DNA from: Arbacia lixula
Lineage: Eukaryota > Echinodermata > Echinoidea > Arbacioida > Arbaciidae
Assembly (NCBI GenBank): GCA_963669155.1
Contig: OZ022597.1
Coordinates: 2,290,287-2,354,286 of the forward strand
DNA: 64,000 nt
Direction of reading: 5' to 3'
Below, piece by piece: positions 25,201 to 40,200 of the stretch. The position numbers were made by a program, and so were the translations under genes. Every line of letters begins with the position of its first letter. Position 1 is the first letter of the stretch. Below the pieces are notes generated by a model, which worked only from the letters and a program-made list of their open reading frames with translations, had not been told where the DNA came from and searched no databases.

Positions 25201-28200
25201 TTTTCTACATGGTATTTATTAGCACATTCTCACCATGGAAACTTTTCAAAGAACATCGAAACATTTCTGCATACGTACCATCACTGCTCTGTGATACCAA
25301 GAGGGCATAACGCTGCACGGGTCCGTAGGCATCGCTGAAGAAGTCTTCTCCGAAGCGGACGTTGATGGAGGAGCCGGTGTGGGAGACCATCTGAACGACC
25401 ACGCTGTCGTCCGGAGCAGGGGGAGCTGAAGGGAGAATGGTAAGCAAGTATATCAGCAATTAACAGTTGAGGCCCAAAGTTTACATGCACCTATGGAATT
25501 CAGTGAAATTTGTTCGCTTGCCAAACATCGTAAAATTTACTATATCTTCAGAAATATAAATACTACCATGACGAATTTGGTATCAAATGAAAGAGCATAT
25601 TAAGCTTTTTCACATGATTGGAATACCGTTGGGATTAAATAATGTTTCAGGTGGAATTTTCTTTGAAGAAAACAAATTATATTCGTGCCAAATGCATTTT
25701 ATTGTTTGTTACTATAATTTCAAACATTGTTTCATCGAATTATATAAATGTCAAATCTATGATTTATATTAATTTTCAATCTTAAGTCACCACTGAACAA
25801 AAAAGTGCAATCTGAAATGTTTGTGTTAAGAAGAAACTAGCACAAATATGAAATGATTTTGTTAGGTTTTTATTTTCAATTTGTCTAAAATATGGAGATT
25901 TTGTGGAAAAAATAACACCTAAATATTTTTTTAGCTCCTGATGACAAAACAAAGGGATGAAAGGGCATGACATACTCAACTGTTTGATATCAAATTCGTC
26001 ATGATAGCACAAATATTTCATAGGATACAGGAAATTTTATGATGTTTGGCAAGTGTCAACTTTTTTTTTTAATTTCCTGGGTGTATATAAACTTCTGGCC
26101 TCAACTGTATAAGTCTCTTTCTCCCTTTCTAGATCTTTGAAATTCTCTCCTCACTTTCCACTCTCTTTCACTATCCTCCTATATTTTACCTCCTCTGTTT
26201 GTTTCCAATCCTGTTTGCCTTCTTTTTTAGCCAGAGGTTATAAAGGATGAACAGCTCATACTTAATATGTAAATGATATATAGAAATCTTTTTTCATGTC
26301 AAATTACTTACCATTGATTTTTGTAACATATTGGTAATACAGTGAAACCTGTCTGTAGTGGCCACCCAAGGGAAACAAAAATTGTGGCCTCTATATACAG
26401 GTGGCTACTATAGACAGGTTCTTTAACACATGATCTCTCTCTGGGGGAATTATTTTAGTGGCCACTATAGACAGGTTGGTTGCTATAGACAGGTGGCCGC
26501 TAAGACAGGTCTGACTGTATATATATATATATTATGTACTTTTTTTTGCATTAGATTTTGTCAAATTGTTGTTACTTCGACCATGAACCCTTTCAATGCT
26601 AATGACCTTTCTCTAACGAAACAATCCACACACATGCCACAGTGGTCAATGTGGGCAGCAGTGAAGGGGTTAGAGTAACTCACCGGTGTGTGGGAGATCG
26701 ATCGGGCCAATGGTGGCGGCATCACCAATATCTGCGGTGTTCTGCGCACGCACTGTAGTGGTGTAGCTACAGCCAGTAGGCAGGTCATCTATAACAGCCT
26801 CAAACACCGTCGCGTCGTAGGTCTCACTTCGTCTGAACCCAGTCTGATAGATAAACATCATGCATACTATCGCATTATAATCATACTTTTTACTATTTTT
26901 GCTATGGTTTTATTTTTTTCTAAAGAGAACACTCTCATGGAAATATTCAAAGAACATACTGTAACTTTCATTTTCAACCCATTTTTTAGTGAGCCCACAT
27001 ATTTGTGGGCTGGCTGTTTTCGATCATATCCTGAGCAGCACCACTACAGCACAATCTGCTGTACAGACAATATACGACAGGCTACGAATAAACCTCTAAA
27101 ATCTTAGAGGGCGCCATTAAACCAAGCCTCTTTCGTTACTGCAGTTCCATGGTAAATACGGATGTACGAACTAACAGCTTTTGCAGTAGTTCATGTACAT
27201 TCCCTCTCATAATTGAATGGAAATCTGTCAGGGCGCCACACTGTGGTGATCATCGTTGTTCTCTTTCTTTTCCTATTTCTATCTGTTTTTTTTGTGAATT
27301 ACAATTATGTCAAAACAAAATATTACACTCTAAAATGGAATCGAAAATGGATTGAAACCATATTATAGCACTGAGAGTAGGCCTACAACTTTTTGGCTAC
27401 TCATAGAAATAATGCGGAGTATTTGTCCTTCTCCATACAAAAATGGAAGCAATTATTTAAATCTTGGAAAATGGATAATTAGATAATTAATTTCAAGTTT
27501 ATTCTCACTGTCTAATCATTTCATATGTCTTTCTGTTGAAATGTAACTTGTTTGATATCACATTTCTAATTTGTATCAATGTATCAACTTTTTGAACCAG
27601 TGAAAATTAAATTTCCAATTGGACAATAAATTGCAATATCAATGACAATATAATGAAACTCTAGCCAGAACAAAATATTGGAATCAGAAGGATGTGAACC
27701 GGCCTGTATTTAATGCTAACCTGTACTTAAAGGGAATATACTGAACTGGGAAGACAAAAGGCCTTCAAAAGGGTGATCGTGAGCAATCTTCATGCCAATG
27801 GTCTTAACTTCATGTATTGTCCATTTTAGAAATTTGCACAGAGTTATTGGCCCTCAAATTATCCAAATTCGGAGTTACTAGTGATTTTATGACAAATCTT
27901 TAAAAAAAAGTTTGGGCCGAAAACAGTGAGGATTTGTGATTTAATCACTAATTACTCCAAATGTGGATCATTTGAGGGCAAATAACTTTCAGCAAGTTTC
28001 TAAAATGGAAAATACATGAATTTAAGTCCATTGGTAAGAAGATTGCTCACGATCACCTTTTGAAGGCTTTTTATCTTCCCAGTACAGTATATGCTCTTTA
28101 ACGATTCTAAGTTGTAGCAGTAATCTCAGTCCAATGATATCTACATTCTACTGCCCCCTTACCTCTCTCTTCTTTCTACTATCGATCGCTGTCCCGAGCA

Positions 28201-31200
28201 CTTCCACGATGTAAGATTCTGTGACCCCGTTGGGGCTAGCCGGAGGTGCCCAGCTGATTCTGATGGAGTTAGGTGTCTCGACAATCCCCACTGCGTTTTC
28301 AACAGCCGATGGTGCTGAAGAAAACAAGGCAGAATGATTGATAATAATAAACAAAAAATTAATGATTTTGAGTGCAATGGAAAGAATATTTACGTGAGGT
28401 GAATGAGTGAATGTTCCATTCAATGAGGCGATTGCATTGCATGAATGGAAAAGCATTCATTATTTGTTTTATACAACATCTAAGTAGATCCTTGTTATTT
28501 GTAAATACAATAATAGTCATCTATTTCATCATCATGAGGAATCTTGTGGAATCTATTTGCTTGTGAGGTGAAGTGGAGAGCATGCAAGCCTAACGTCAGT
28601 ATATACTCACTGCCTTGGAATGTCCGCTGTGTGACGGTGATCTTGTCACTGTCCTGGCCATCGAACTGAGCCGCCACTGAGATGGCATACTGTGAGTACG
28701 GGGCCAGGTTTTCCACGGTATAACTGGTCTCGCTGGCTGCAATCTAGACAGCAGAAGGAGAAGACAACTTAGAAGATAATGTCTAAAAAAGGCTACTGCA
28801 TTTGTCAATTAAGCATAGTCAATTTACCATGACCCCGCCAACTTCATGTTTCCATGATTATGACCACTTTCCAGAAACCCACTTACTCTCAAGGTTATAG
28901 CTGACCCTTGAGTTTTGTGGGGCTAGAACCCAAATGAGATTTACTGGAATTCAGTTCATGTGACGTAGTTATGGTCCCGTTTCAGTTGAGTATGAGTCAT
29001 TATACACCCAAGAGATAGACCTTCTTCATGAATTTCACTACAATATACCAGTTCGTAGCTACATGTACACCATGGTCGGACAATCCACTGAATTAATACT
29101 ACTAGACTGCAGATTGGGATATGTTCATTAAGCTGTGTTGATGATGAGTGTAAATACATATTACAGTGTGCCCAGAACAACAATACAAACAGGTGCACAT
29201 GGTGGAATGTTTTTCTACTTCCTTTCAAAGCTTGAATAACTGTTGTGATATCTGCATGATAATGAATAGAAATGTGGTCGACTATCTAATGAATTTTTAT
29301 TTTACTCTTTGAGTTGTATTCAGAGAGCTTAGAGAGTTCCAAGCAGCTTCATCCTATAAAGACAGAGAGATCAGAGATATACCTGTAGAAAGATGTATAT
29401 AGTTTTAACTATGCCCTCATTAGAATTCTACATCTGTTTTCCATGACTTATCATTATCATAAGGTCAATACCCAAATTTTGTTATACTCTGTCAGACATA
29501 ATGGTCCTCGTACATGGAATGAATTATCAAAATGAATTAAGAAGTTGTACCCTTCTATTCCAATATTTATATATCTATATGATCAATTGATACATAGGAC
29601 ATGTATTTTATATTATTATTGTTATATGATTTGGAATGAATAAAACAAGATTGAACTTGAACTTGAATTACTTACTAGTTTTCACTGAGATTTGACTCTT
29701 TTCGTGGTACGAAAAAAGAAAGCTTATTTCCTCAAAACCGAATATTACGCTTTGTCGATTCCAGGGAAAGGTTATATAGCCGCTCTCTCTCAAATGATGA
29801 CAAAGTCAGGGAACTTTCAGAATTAGGTCTGCAAAAGGGACGGGCTACCTTTAACTATGCCCTCATGAAAATTCTACATCTGTTTTCCATTACTTACAGT
29901 TGCATCTGTAAGATCATTTCCCTCAGAGTCCTTGACAGTGATGTGGTAGAAGCTAACATCGTTGTCTGGTGCCGTCCATTCAATTGAGACTGAGTCACTG
30001 GTTACCTCCGAAGCAAGCAGACCTGTCGGGGGTGCTGATTCTGTAAGGAGAAAGTCATCATTTCTTTGGTTGATTGAGCGACTAGGAATAAATGAGGTGC
30101 TTGAATATAAAACTGGTAGGAGAGATTCACACCTCCTGGTTGAATATTAAACGAAAAAATATTTTTAAAAAAAGGAAGCTTGATTCTGAAAGGAGGAAGT
30201 CATCATTTCTTTGGTTGATTGAACAACTAGGAATATATGAGATGCTCGAATATAAAACTGGTATGAGAGATTCACACTTACTGGTTGAATTTCAAACTGG
30301 TAGGTGGAGAGGTTCACACTTACTGGTTGAATTTTAAACTGGTAGGTGGAGGGATTCACACCTCCTGGTTGAATTTTAAAATGGTTTTCAATTCAATTTG
30401 TTTTATTTCCACAACATGGTATAGGGAGGAGTTCAAACTCCTTCAAATTTGAAGGAGGAGGGGTTCACACTTACTGATGAATATTAAAATGGTTTTCAAT
30501 TCAATTTGTTTGATTTCCACAACACATTATCAGGAGGAGTTCAAACTCCTTCAAATTTGTAGGAGGAGGGGTTCACACTTACTAATGAATATTAAAATGG
30601 TTTTCAATTCAATCTGTTTTATTTCCACAACACGGTATCAGGAGTTAAGACTCCTTCAAATTGGTAGGAGGAGGGTTTCACACTTAATGATTGAATATTA
30701 AAATGGTTTTCAATTCAATTTGTTTGATTTCCACAACACATTATCAGGAGGAGTTCAAACTCCTTCAAATTTGTAGGAGGAGGGGTTCACACTTACTAAT
30801 GAATATTAAAATGGTTTTCAATTCAATCTGTTTTATTTCCACAACACGGTATCAGGAGTTAAGACTCCTTCAAATTGGTAGAAGGAGGGTTTCACACTTA
30901 ATGATTGAATATTAAAATGGTTTTCAATTCAATTTGTTTTATTTCCACAACATGGTATCAGGAGTTAAGACTCCTTCAAATTGGTAGGAGGAGGGTTTCA
31001 CACTTACTGAGGAATATTAAAATGGTTTTCAATTCAATTTGTTTTATTTCCACAACATGGAGTTCAAACTCCTTCAAATTGGTAGGAGGAGGGGTTCACA
31101 CTTGCTGATGAATATTAAAATGGTTTTCAATTCAATTTGTTTTATTTCCACAACATGGTGTCAGGAGGAGTTCAAACTCCTTCAAATTGGCAGGAGGAGG

Positions 31201-34200
31201 GGTTCACACTTAATGATTGAATATTAAAATGGTTTTCAATTCAATTTGTTTTATTTCCACAACATGGTATCAGGAGTTAAGACTCCTTCAAATTGGTAGG
31301 AGGAGGGTTTCACACTTACTGAGGAATATTAAAATGGTTTTCAATTCAATTTGTTTTATTTCCACAACATGGAGTTCAAACTCCTTCAAATTGGTAGGAG
31401 GAGGGGTTCACACTTGCTGATGAATATTAAAATGGTTTTCAATTCAGTTTTTTTTATTTCCACAACACGGTATCAGGAGGAGTTCAAACTCCTTCAAATT
31501 GGTAAGAGTAGGGGTTCACACTTACTGGTTATGACGGTTGTTTGGTAGGCGCCAGCACTCGCCTTAGTCTGGGGAGGATTGGTAAGCACGCCTATCACCA
31601 CAGTGCGGATGCTAATATCATATTCTGTTGCCGCGGTCAGGTTGGTCAGCTCCAGCGAGAGGTCAGAAGTGTCAGTGGTCACTACACTGGACGATCCCTG
31701 CTCACCGTATGTCACCTATGGATAACATCAACAATTTATGTTTAAAAAGCATTGCTTTTTTAATGCAAGTTAGTGATAAAAGGGTTTAATTCAGACGATA
31801 TATAATACATATGCAAATATCATACACCCATTTTAAACAATACATGCAGGTCACTCATGGTAAACCCACTTTAAAGCTTGCCTAAGGTTTGTCTGACTCA
31901 ATTAACAATTAACGAGATTCAGTGTATTCAACGCATCAAAAACATATTACAATGGGTACAGTACTTCTACTTCTACTACCATATTTTTCTTAAGTAATAT
32001 GCTAGTTACCTGGGACACAGTGTAGTCTGTATAATCTACAGTCAAATCCACTCTGATTGGTACAATGGTGACATCAACTATACAGTCAAACCTGTCTTAG
32101 CAGCCACCTGTCTATAGCAGCCAACCTGTCTATAGTGGCCACTAAAATAATTCCCCCAGAGAGATCGTGTGTTTTAGAACCAGCCTATAGCAGCCACCTG
32201 TCTATAAAGGCCACAATTTGTATTTCCCTTGGGTGGCCACTATAGACAGGTTTCACTGTATTAAACTTATCAACTATTTCACTTGTATTACTATTAATAT
32301 TACTAGTACTAGTACTAATACTATTGATATTAACGCCACTACAATTACTCCTACATGAACCTGTACTTTTCCTACTTCCAATTCTACTTTCATGTGTTTC
32401 TAAGGTAAGTAGTATCCTAGTTACCTCAAACGCAGTGTAGTCACTGTTTTCTAGAGTCCATTCTACTCTGATGGTTGTAGTGGTCACATCAGGGGTGCTC
32501 AATCCTTGAGGCTGCTTGGGTTCTGATCAATCCAAAAAAAAAAAAAAGAGAGAAGGAAAGTATCAATGCCTGCTTTACCAAATCACATTTTGGGGCAAGA
32601 AATTAACACACATTGTTAAATATCAATCAGATTTCCCCTTTTGAAATGAATACATTGGTCTGTGAACAAAACATATTAGAATTTGATATAAGTTTTAAAT
32701 CAACAAATGGACTGTTTTATACCCCAAACTTGTATTAAGTTGAATCCAATTTTCTTATACATTGATTCTAATATTTGAATATGCACAAACAAGACATGTA
32801 CTTTACTAACAACCATGTTACTGTATCTCTGATAGGCAATAAAGAAATTTGCCTCATTTGTCTGTTTTCACACAATCCTGTATGACATATTCTTAAATGG
32901 ATATGCATCATTTTACTTGCGCATTTGATACATCATTACAAACATGGTTTTCACACAAACCTCTATGGCAAAACATTATTCCTATCAAACACAGAAACAG
33001 AGGCCACGGAATCATACAGCACACAAAATATTGGAGAGCACCTTGCATGTGACGTCACAAAAGTGAATGAAATTTCTAAAGATCCTTTCCTATTCTTTAA
33101 TGTATTTTGATCAAACGATCACTTACATCATTCTTTCATATTTCTGCTTTGATTGAAACCAACTTAACTTTAGGGTGGACTATTATTTTAAGGACACTTA
33201 CCTAGCAGGAAGTGCTCAGTCTCGACGGGCAGACTAGCAATGGGCTCGTTGTTGGAATAAAAGTCGGTAATGATGGACGTCATCACAGCCTTGTACTCAC
33301 GGCCTGCCACAAAGTGCTCGTGGAATTGCCACTCCTCGCTCAAACTATTCAGCCCTATGAAGATACAATGCACAGAAAGATGAAACAAAATGTTTCTTAA
33401 TACGAAATCACTGACATTTTTCACATCGATAATTTTGTATGATGTTCTCGTGGAAACAGCATTTCTCACTCAAACTATTCAACCCTGTGAGGAGACAATG
33501 CACAGAAAGATAAAACAAATGTTTCTGATTACGAAATCACTCACATTTTTCACATTTTTTGCAGGGTATAGATGATTGATTTACTTGATAGAGTAATGGA
33601 TTCAGCTCCAATATTTTCTGTTTTGATCTAGACCCTTATTTGTGAATTGTGTGACATGAAACATGTGTGACTCGCATGATATTTATGTGGAATGGCCCCT
33701 ATGTATCTATTGTTTCTTTAAATTTCTTATGTCGTTTTCTCTCTATTTTAATGATTTTATTTTGCTGCAGATATATGTATTTAGAAGCGTTTCAAGAACA
33801 GAGTGATCAAGCAGAGATCTAGAAGTCATAACTGACGGTGATATAGAGCAGTATATAAAAAGCAATATTTTGTACCCAATCCCTTGTCAAAAATGTCACT
33901 TTCTGTCACACTTTGGGTCTGACATGCAATTACATAACTGCTTAACAGAGTGTCTGATCTGATTTTTTAAAGCTTGGTCTCAAAACTTGTGAGACACTTC
34001 AAAAGAAAAAAATTCTAAAAAGATATGTCACGATGTGCAGCGGTTGCCTGTCAAACATGAGTTTTTGTAAGGGGGCGGGGTCAAAATGAACCCCCCCCCC
34101 CCCCCCCCCGCCCACCACAGTCAGAATGGGGTTTGAGTTCAACTCACTGAATGGGAAGCGGTCTTCAGGAGGGTCAAGGTCCACTTCGTAGTAAGAGATG

Positions 34201-37200
34201 GGGACGTTGATTTCTGGGGGCGGGGACCAGGACAGCGTGAACTCCTCCACTCTGACATCGCTCACTTGCAGGTCCTGAGGGCTCAAAGGCTCTATTAGAG
34301 ACAGAAAACGAAAATAAATAATAATAATAATAATAAGGAAAAAATATATTTCTTTAATGTTTTAGAGGGTCTGTCACATTTCATATTTTAGGAGGTGAAC
34401 TGCCTGCTGCACAGTATTGACGCTAGGCCAAGATCATTCACTGTGTTATCGACACAAACTACAAAGAATTCACAAACTACTTTACAATTACTACTACACG
34501 TATAGGTACATGTATGTGTCGCACTTACTTTTAGCCGTGTATGTGCATACTATACCTCATTGTGATAATCCTTACTATCTGATTGATTGACAGCGAAAGG
34601 CAAAATCAGTTTTGCCCAATGTGTGGCACATAAACATGAATGCTTATGTGTGCTCTACAGTTTCCAATCGCGGAAGAGGTTAACATTTATCACGAGAGAG
34701 GTTTACGGTACACCATGTGTAAAGTCCTGGGAGGACTAAGATGAGAAAACGTGGATAGAATTGAAGGTGAAATGGACAGGTGAGAAAGTGGAGATTTGAA
34801 AGTAGAGTATTCTTTTGAAATGAGTGTAGTCCTGAAAAGGACTGTAAACCAGAAAGCGCGAAGAGCAGTTTTCTCATCTCAGTCCTCCCAGGACTTCACA
34901 CATGGTGTACCGTAAACCTCTCTCATGATTGATCATACCACCATGCAAACCTTCAAACATCATCAGGCTTACATTTAGTTTGGTATAGCTCTATAGTTTG
35001 ATGAAAATAGGGTAAACTTCTGCTCTAGACAAATCTTGCTTAGTGGCTGTTGGCTCAAAATATCTTCTCTATCCATCACTACTTTAGTCACTATATACAT
35101 GTAAAAGAAATAAATTCTCTTCTGATTTTCGGACACAGTTTATCTATAGGCCCATGGTGATCTCAAAATTATGCTTTCTTTTTCATACTTTTGTCCTAAT
35201 GGGCAAGTTTATTTACAAAGAAATGAACACGTTTACAGAAGTCAAATCATATGCATAATTCAAACAAATGTTTCAACAATACTCCATTTCAAAGTAAAAT
35301 ATGTTCTTTCCCATTCATATAATAAATGTAACATTCATCTAAATAATAAGTTTGCATTACCTTCTGAATCTTCTTAAAATCAGGTACAGTCTTGATCAAC
35401 CTCAAGAAATATAATTGTTGTTTTACTAAAATGATAATGCAATTCAAGGCATCATTTTGCTTTTCTTTTTAATACATCCAAACAAAATATTCTGTGGAGT
35501 AAATTTAAGAATAAACATAGGAGATGATATCCATGTTTCTATTTTACTCCAAATATTTATACTAAAATTACAGAAGCAAAAGAAGCGTTCAATTGTTTCC
35601 TTTACAGTATAACAAAATGTACAGGACTCAGTATTGGTGATCTGTAGTTCAAATAAAGTATCATTTAAAAATACAATTCTATTGAAAACTTTATATTGGA
35701 AATAACTTTTATCCGAATGTCACTTGTGAATCTGAAAATCATCATATTGAATTTCGGTATTTTAGTGTGATCCAAAAGAATATTTGAATTTTTCCCCATT
35801 TTGTTTCAATGGTTTTTGAAGTTTGTATATACTTTTACATCAATAATGCTTTTAGCTATCAGTCTGCAGTCTCGTTGTAGAGTACCGTTTGGAGATCACC
35901 TCGTGCCTACAATTTTAACCATATTCCTCAGAACAGTCTCTATTTGGTAGCCCGTTGTTAGTCTAAAGCCAGCCTTTGTTACCGCCCAACAATGTGCTGC
36001 TTTAAGCGACGCTTGGACTTGTTGGTCGCCCGTAATTACCGGCCTGTGGCTTTGTCCTTTTTGTCCTTTGTCGGTAACTTATTACCGCCGGTCAATGCGA
36101 GGCTCATCAACGGTCTATTGTTAGTCAAGTACCCGGATACGCTGGTATTGGACCATTTATGAGCACATTTCAGTTAGTGCGCTGCACTGACCATAGGGTA
36201 TTTAAACCCCTACTTACTACAATTTTGTATATCACACCTGACGAAGTATTGCAGCGGCGCACAAAACGTTGTGATCTTTTCGATTCCGTTTACCTTACAT
36301 TGCGAGACAAACGATTATCAGTAGCCATTTATCCGCAATGAGTAACATATTTAGCATTATTCTCTATTTGGCTACTAAAAACTTGACTTGTGCTTGGACT
36401 AGCTCCACTCACGTGTGTATGTGACGATTGTCCTGTTCTCGCTTTCCTTCTCATTTCCGCTCACGGTCCTGATCACAAACACATACTCTTTCCCCGGTGC
36501 CAGGTGTTCGGCAGTAACCTCAGAGTCGGTGACTTGAGAGGGTGTGGTGCCCTCTCTGGGTTCTTGGCTGATTCGGTATTCCGCACCCACAGAATCCACA
36601 TCAGCCCAATCCAGCGTCAGCGAGTACGGAGTTCGTTCCACCACAGTGATGTCGCCAATAGGCAGTGGCGCTGATTTTGAGAAACAGATGTATATAAGGC
36701 ACATTTCAATAGTTTGTAGCGACAAATATGACATCCTTGTAAGAGAGGTATGATTTTAAGAAACATATATATTTATATATAAGGGTCATTTCATTAGGTT
36801 GGAGCCACAAATATGACATCCTTGTAAGAGAGGTAGGATTTTAAGAAACATATGTATTTATATATAAGGTTTTTTCATTGCGCTTGCTACATGTACGTTA
36901 ATGTGGCATAGAGATTTCCTTCCGATACAGATATACATTGTGCTTAGAAACATAGTATTAAGCATGGTTTAAATGTGTATTATTTCTTTATTTGATTGTA
37001 CATGTAGGTATTTAACTCACATATTGACACTGGTGTAATGAGGTGTTAAAGTGGTGATGTGGGTACCTAACTCCAGATATTGACTCTGGTGTAATGAGGT
37101 GTCAGAGGGGCATAATGCAGGGCTTACGTGTCCTAAAGATGAGTCTGCCAAGGCCGTCGTCTGTCGGAACGCCGTTGAGCAACGTGTCCAGTGTAACAGT

Positions 37201-40200
37201 GTAAACCTCGCCGGCGTCCAGGTTAAAGAAAAGCAGATCTCCCTCAGTCATAGGGTCAAGAGAGCTCTTGGAGATGATACGCGTGGAGTCCTGTTTGGGG
37301 TCGCTGTCAGGGACAGGGCTGTAGGTGAGGCGATACTGGTTGAAATTCCCCCCAGTCGTTGCGTCCCATTCCACAGTGAACGACGTACTATCAAACGATC
37401 GCACTTCTAACCGGATGGTGGTGCCTGCAGGGTTTAGAAAAAAACACTCATGAAAGTTTTTCTTTATAAAAAAAAGCTTGTTATAGTTAACTGGGTGTTA
37501 AGAGCCCCGCTCACAAGCAGACTAAATTTGTCTAATAGTGGAAAGACAGGAAATACAGAATGAAATGAAAATATTGACAGAGCTTTGAACTGAGACCACA
37601 AAAGAATGTTCCTTATAATTCAGGATGCAGAGTTTTTGTATGGAACAAAGCGGTTTCGCGAACCACAAGTCTCGCCTGATTTTGCGGTTGATAAAACATG
37701 CAATATGACCTTATGACCCTGGCCAGTATATGAACACAATTGATGCAGAAATTAAAAAGATGAGAGCAAGTTAAACCTAACTTGTAAGAAAAATTATGCA
37801 CATGGCCTCGTAGCATTGGACTTTTTGACCCCTAGATGACCTTTGACCTCATTATCCTCATCAACACACAAGTGGTATTACCCAATGCCCATTTGTACCA
37901 AGTATGAACACAACTGATGCAGAAAAATATAGAAATGAGAGCAAGTTAAACAAAAATGTTAACATTCTGTAACAGAGTAACATACTAACAGAAAAAGTGA
38001 TTACTAGATCTCAGCCCAACTTCGTTTAAAAAACGGTAACATTCTGTAACAGATAAACATACTAACAGACTAACAGGAAAAGTGATTACTAGATCTCAGC
38101 CCAACTTCGTTTAAAAAACGGTAACATTCTGTAACAGAGTAACATACTAACAGATTAACAGGAAAAGTGAATACTAGATCTCAGCCCAACTTCATTTAGG
38201 CGAGACAGCACTGGGCCATTATTGAGCACAATTGCCATTGAGCTTATAATAGCTTATATTGCACACACAGGATTAACCTACCGCTGCTTCTGGTGAGCAC
38301 ATCGCTCTCCAACTCGTCTGGCCCGACCAGGGCGACTATACTGAAGGTATATGGGGTGGACGATACCAGACTGACCACGGGCAGAGTCTGAGTGGTTTGA
38401 CCGTCGTCAGGGATGGTCAAGCCAGATGCAGGGCTGCCGATCGTGGGGGTGTAGCTGACGCGGTATTCGTCCACGCCGCCGGACGCAGGTCGGTCCCACG
38501 TGATCGTGATGCTAGTATCCGTGACGGTGGTGAAGATGAGGTTTTCAGGCGTGCTCGGTTCTAGAATACGAAACAGGAAAAAACAGATCAGCCTGGGATT
38601 AACTTCTGGGTGATTGTAATCAGGGAGTGAGTGCTGTTATAATGAAATACAATCAGATCTATGCACACCTGAAGGGTCTAGCCTGTTAAAGCTACATATA
38701 GCAGGAGGATTTTAAAGATATTCGCAAGATCATTCAAGATCAATCCTCAAAACGTTCAGGCCGAACATTTCAAGGATTTGTGATTTAATCACTCATTATT
38801 CCAAATGTGAATCATATGAGGGCAAATAACTTTCAGCAAGTTTCTAAAATGGATACTACATGAATTTAAGACCATTGGCAAGAAGATTGCTCATGATCTC
38901 CTTTTGAAGGCTTTTTTGTCTTCCCAGTACAGTATACTCTCTTTAAATTGGTGCTTGCTCTGTGTTGCGCGAAACATAGATGTCACACGAAAATGACTGG
39001 ATTTCTGCAGAATAACTCACTGGTGTACTGCTCCCTCGTCTGCCTAGTTTGACCATTGGGTTGGACATAGAAGCTGTGCCACGTTCCTGGGGTAAGGCTG
39101 GTAAATGTATACTCAGCTTCGCTTAACGAAGTCACACCGGTGACCTGCACCTCATTAGCTCTTCCGTTGCTGTCTGTGTATCCAACCGTGTAGCTGATAC
39201 CAGCGGAGAAGTCAAAGCAAAAGGACAGACAAGACAAGTTAGAAAGAAGATAGATAGATAGATATTGCAATTTATTGTCCAATGGGAAATTTAATTTTCA
39301 CTGGTTTACATTGATACGAATAAAGAATGTGACAACACACAAGGTACATATAAACAGAAAGACATATATACAATTATACAGATTCTAAAGGATACATGAT
39401 GTTTATATTAGATTTACAATTACTGAAACTGTCCCAAACACCTGTGAAGGGCTTATATTGGGTTGTACGAAATAAACACTTATTACACCAATATTAGGAA
39501 ACCTGCATTGGTTACCAATGCGGCAGAGAATAGCATTCAATGTCATACTAATTACATACAAAATACTTCTTGGTCAAGCTCCTGGCTACATTACAGAATT
39601 ATTGAGGTATAAAACCAGAATGTTATTATCCATTCGTCTAAGATCAATATTCACTTCATCACACACACTATATATATCATTAGCAAGATTAGGCATATTT
39701 TTTAAACATACACATGTTATCAAACAAAGTACTGTTGGACACACAGTTAATAAGTACAGAAAATATATATGTTCTTTCTGTGGTAGAGTACGTGCATGGC
39801 TTATAAAAGAAATATTCTCGTTAATACTGTACTTCACCTCAAAATTATGTAAATTGAGTTTTTGTTTGAGTAAGTTCTACATGTAAACATACCTGGAGTA
39901 TTGAACTATGGATTGCATGTGTGAGTGCCATTGATTTACAATAAAAAATGCTTTCACATGATTCAGATCACTAGATTACATATACCAAATTCCTGTTACT
40001 GAGTATATGTACAAGTATGTTCATGGTAAACAGGTGAAAATAAATGACTTTACCTGGTAACAGAATCTATGATGACCCATGTGATGGCCACTGAAGTTGT
40101 CTCAACCTCACCAATGTTAATATCTCCAGGATCGCCAATGGCTGCAAAAAACAAACATAATGAAACATAACATAACAACTTGATGTATTATTTATAATGC

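Noticed and set aside
30477..31548. Repeated open frames (MNIKMVFNSICFIS...)
   Set aside because: They are by-products of the intronic minisatellite whose unit length keeps a frame open; no splice or family support.
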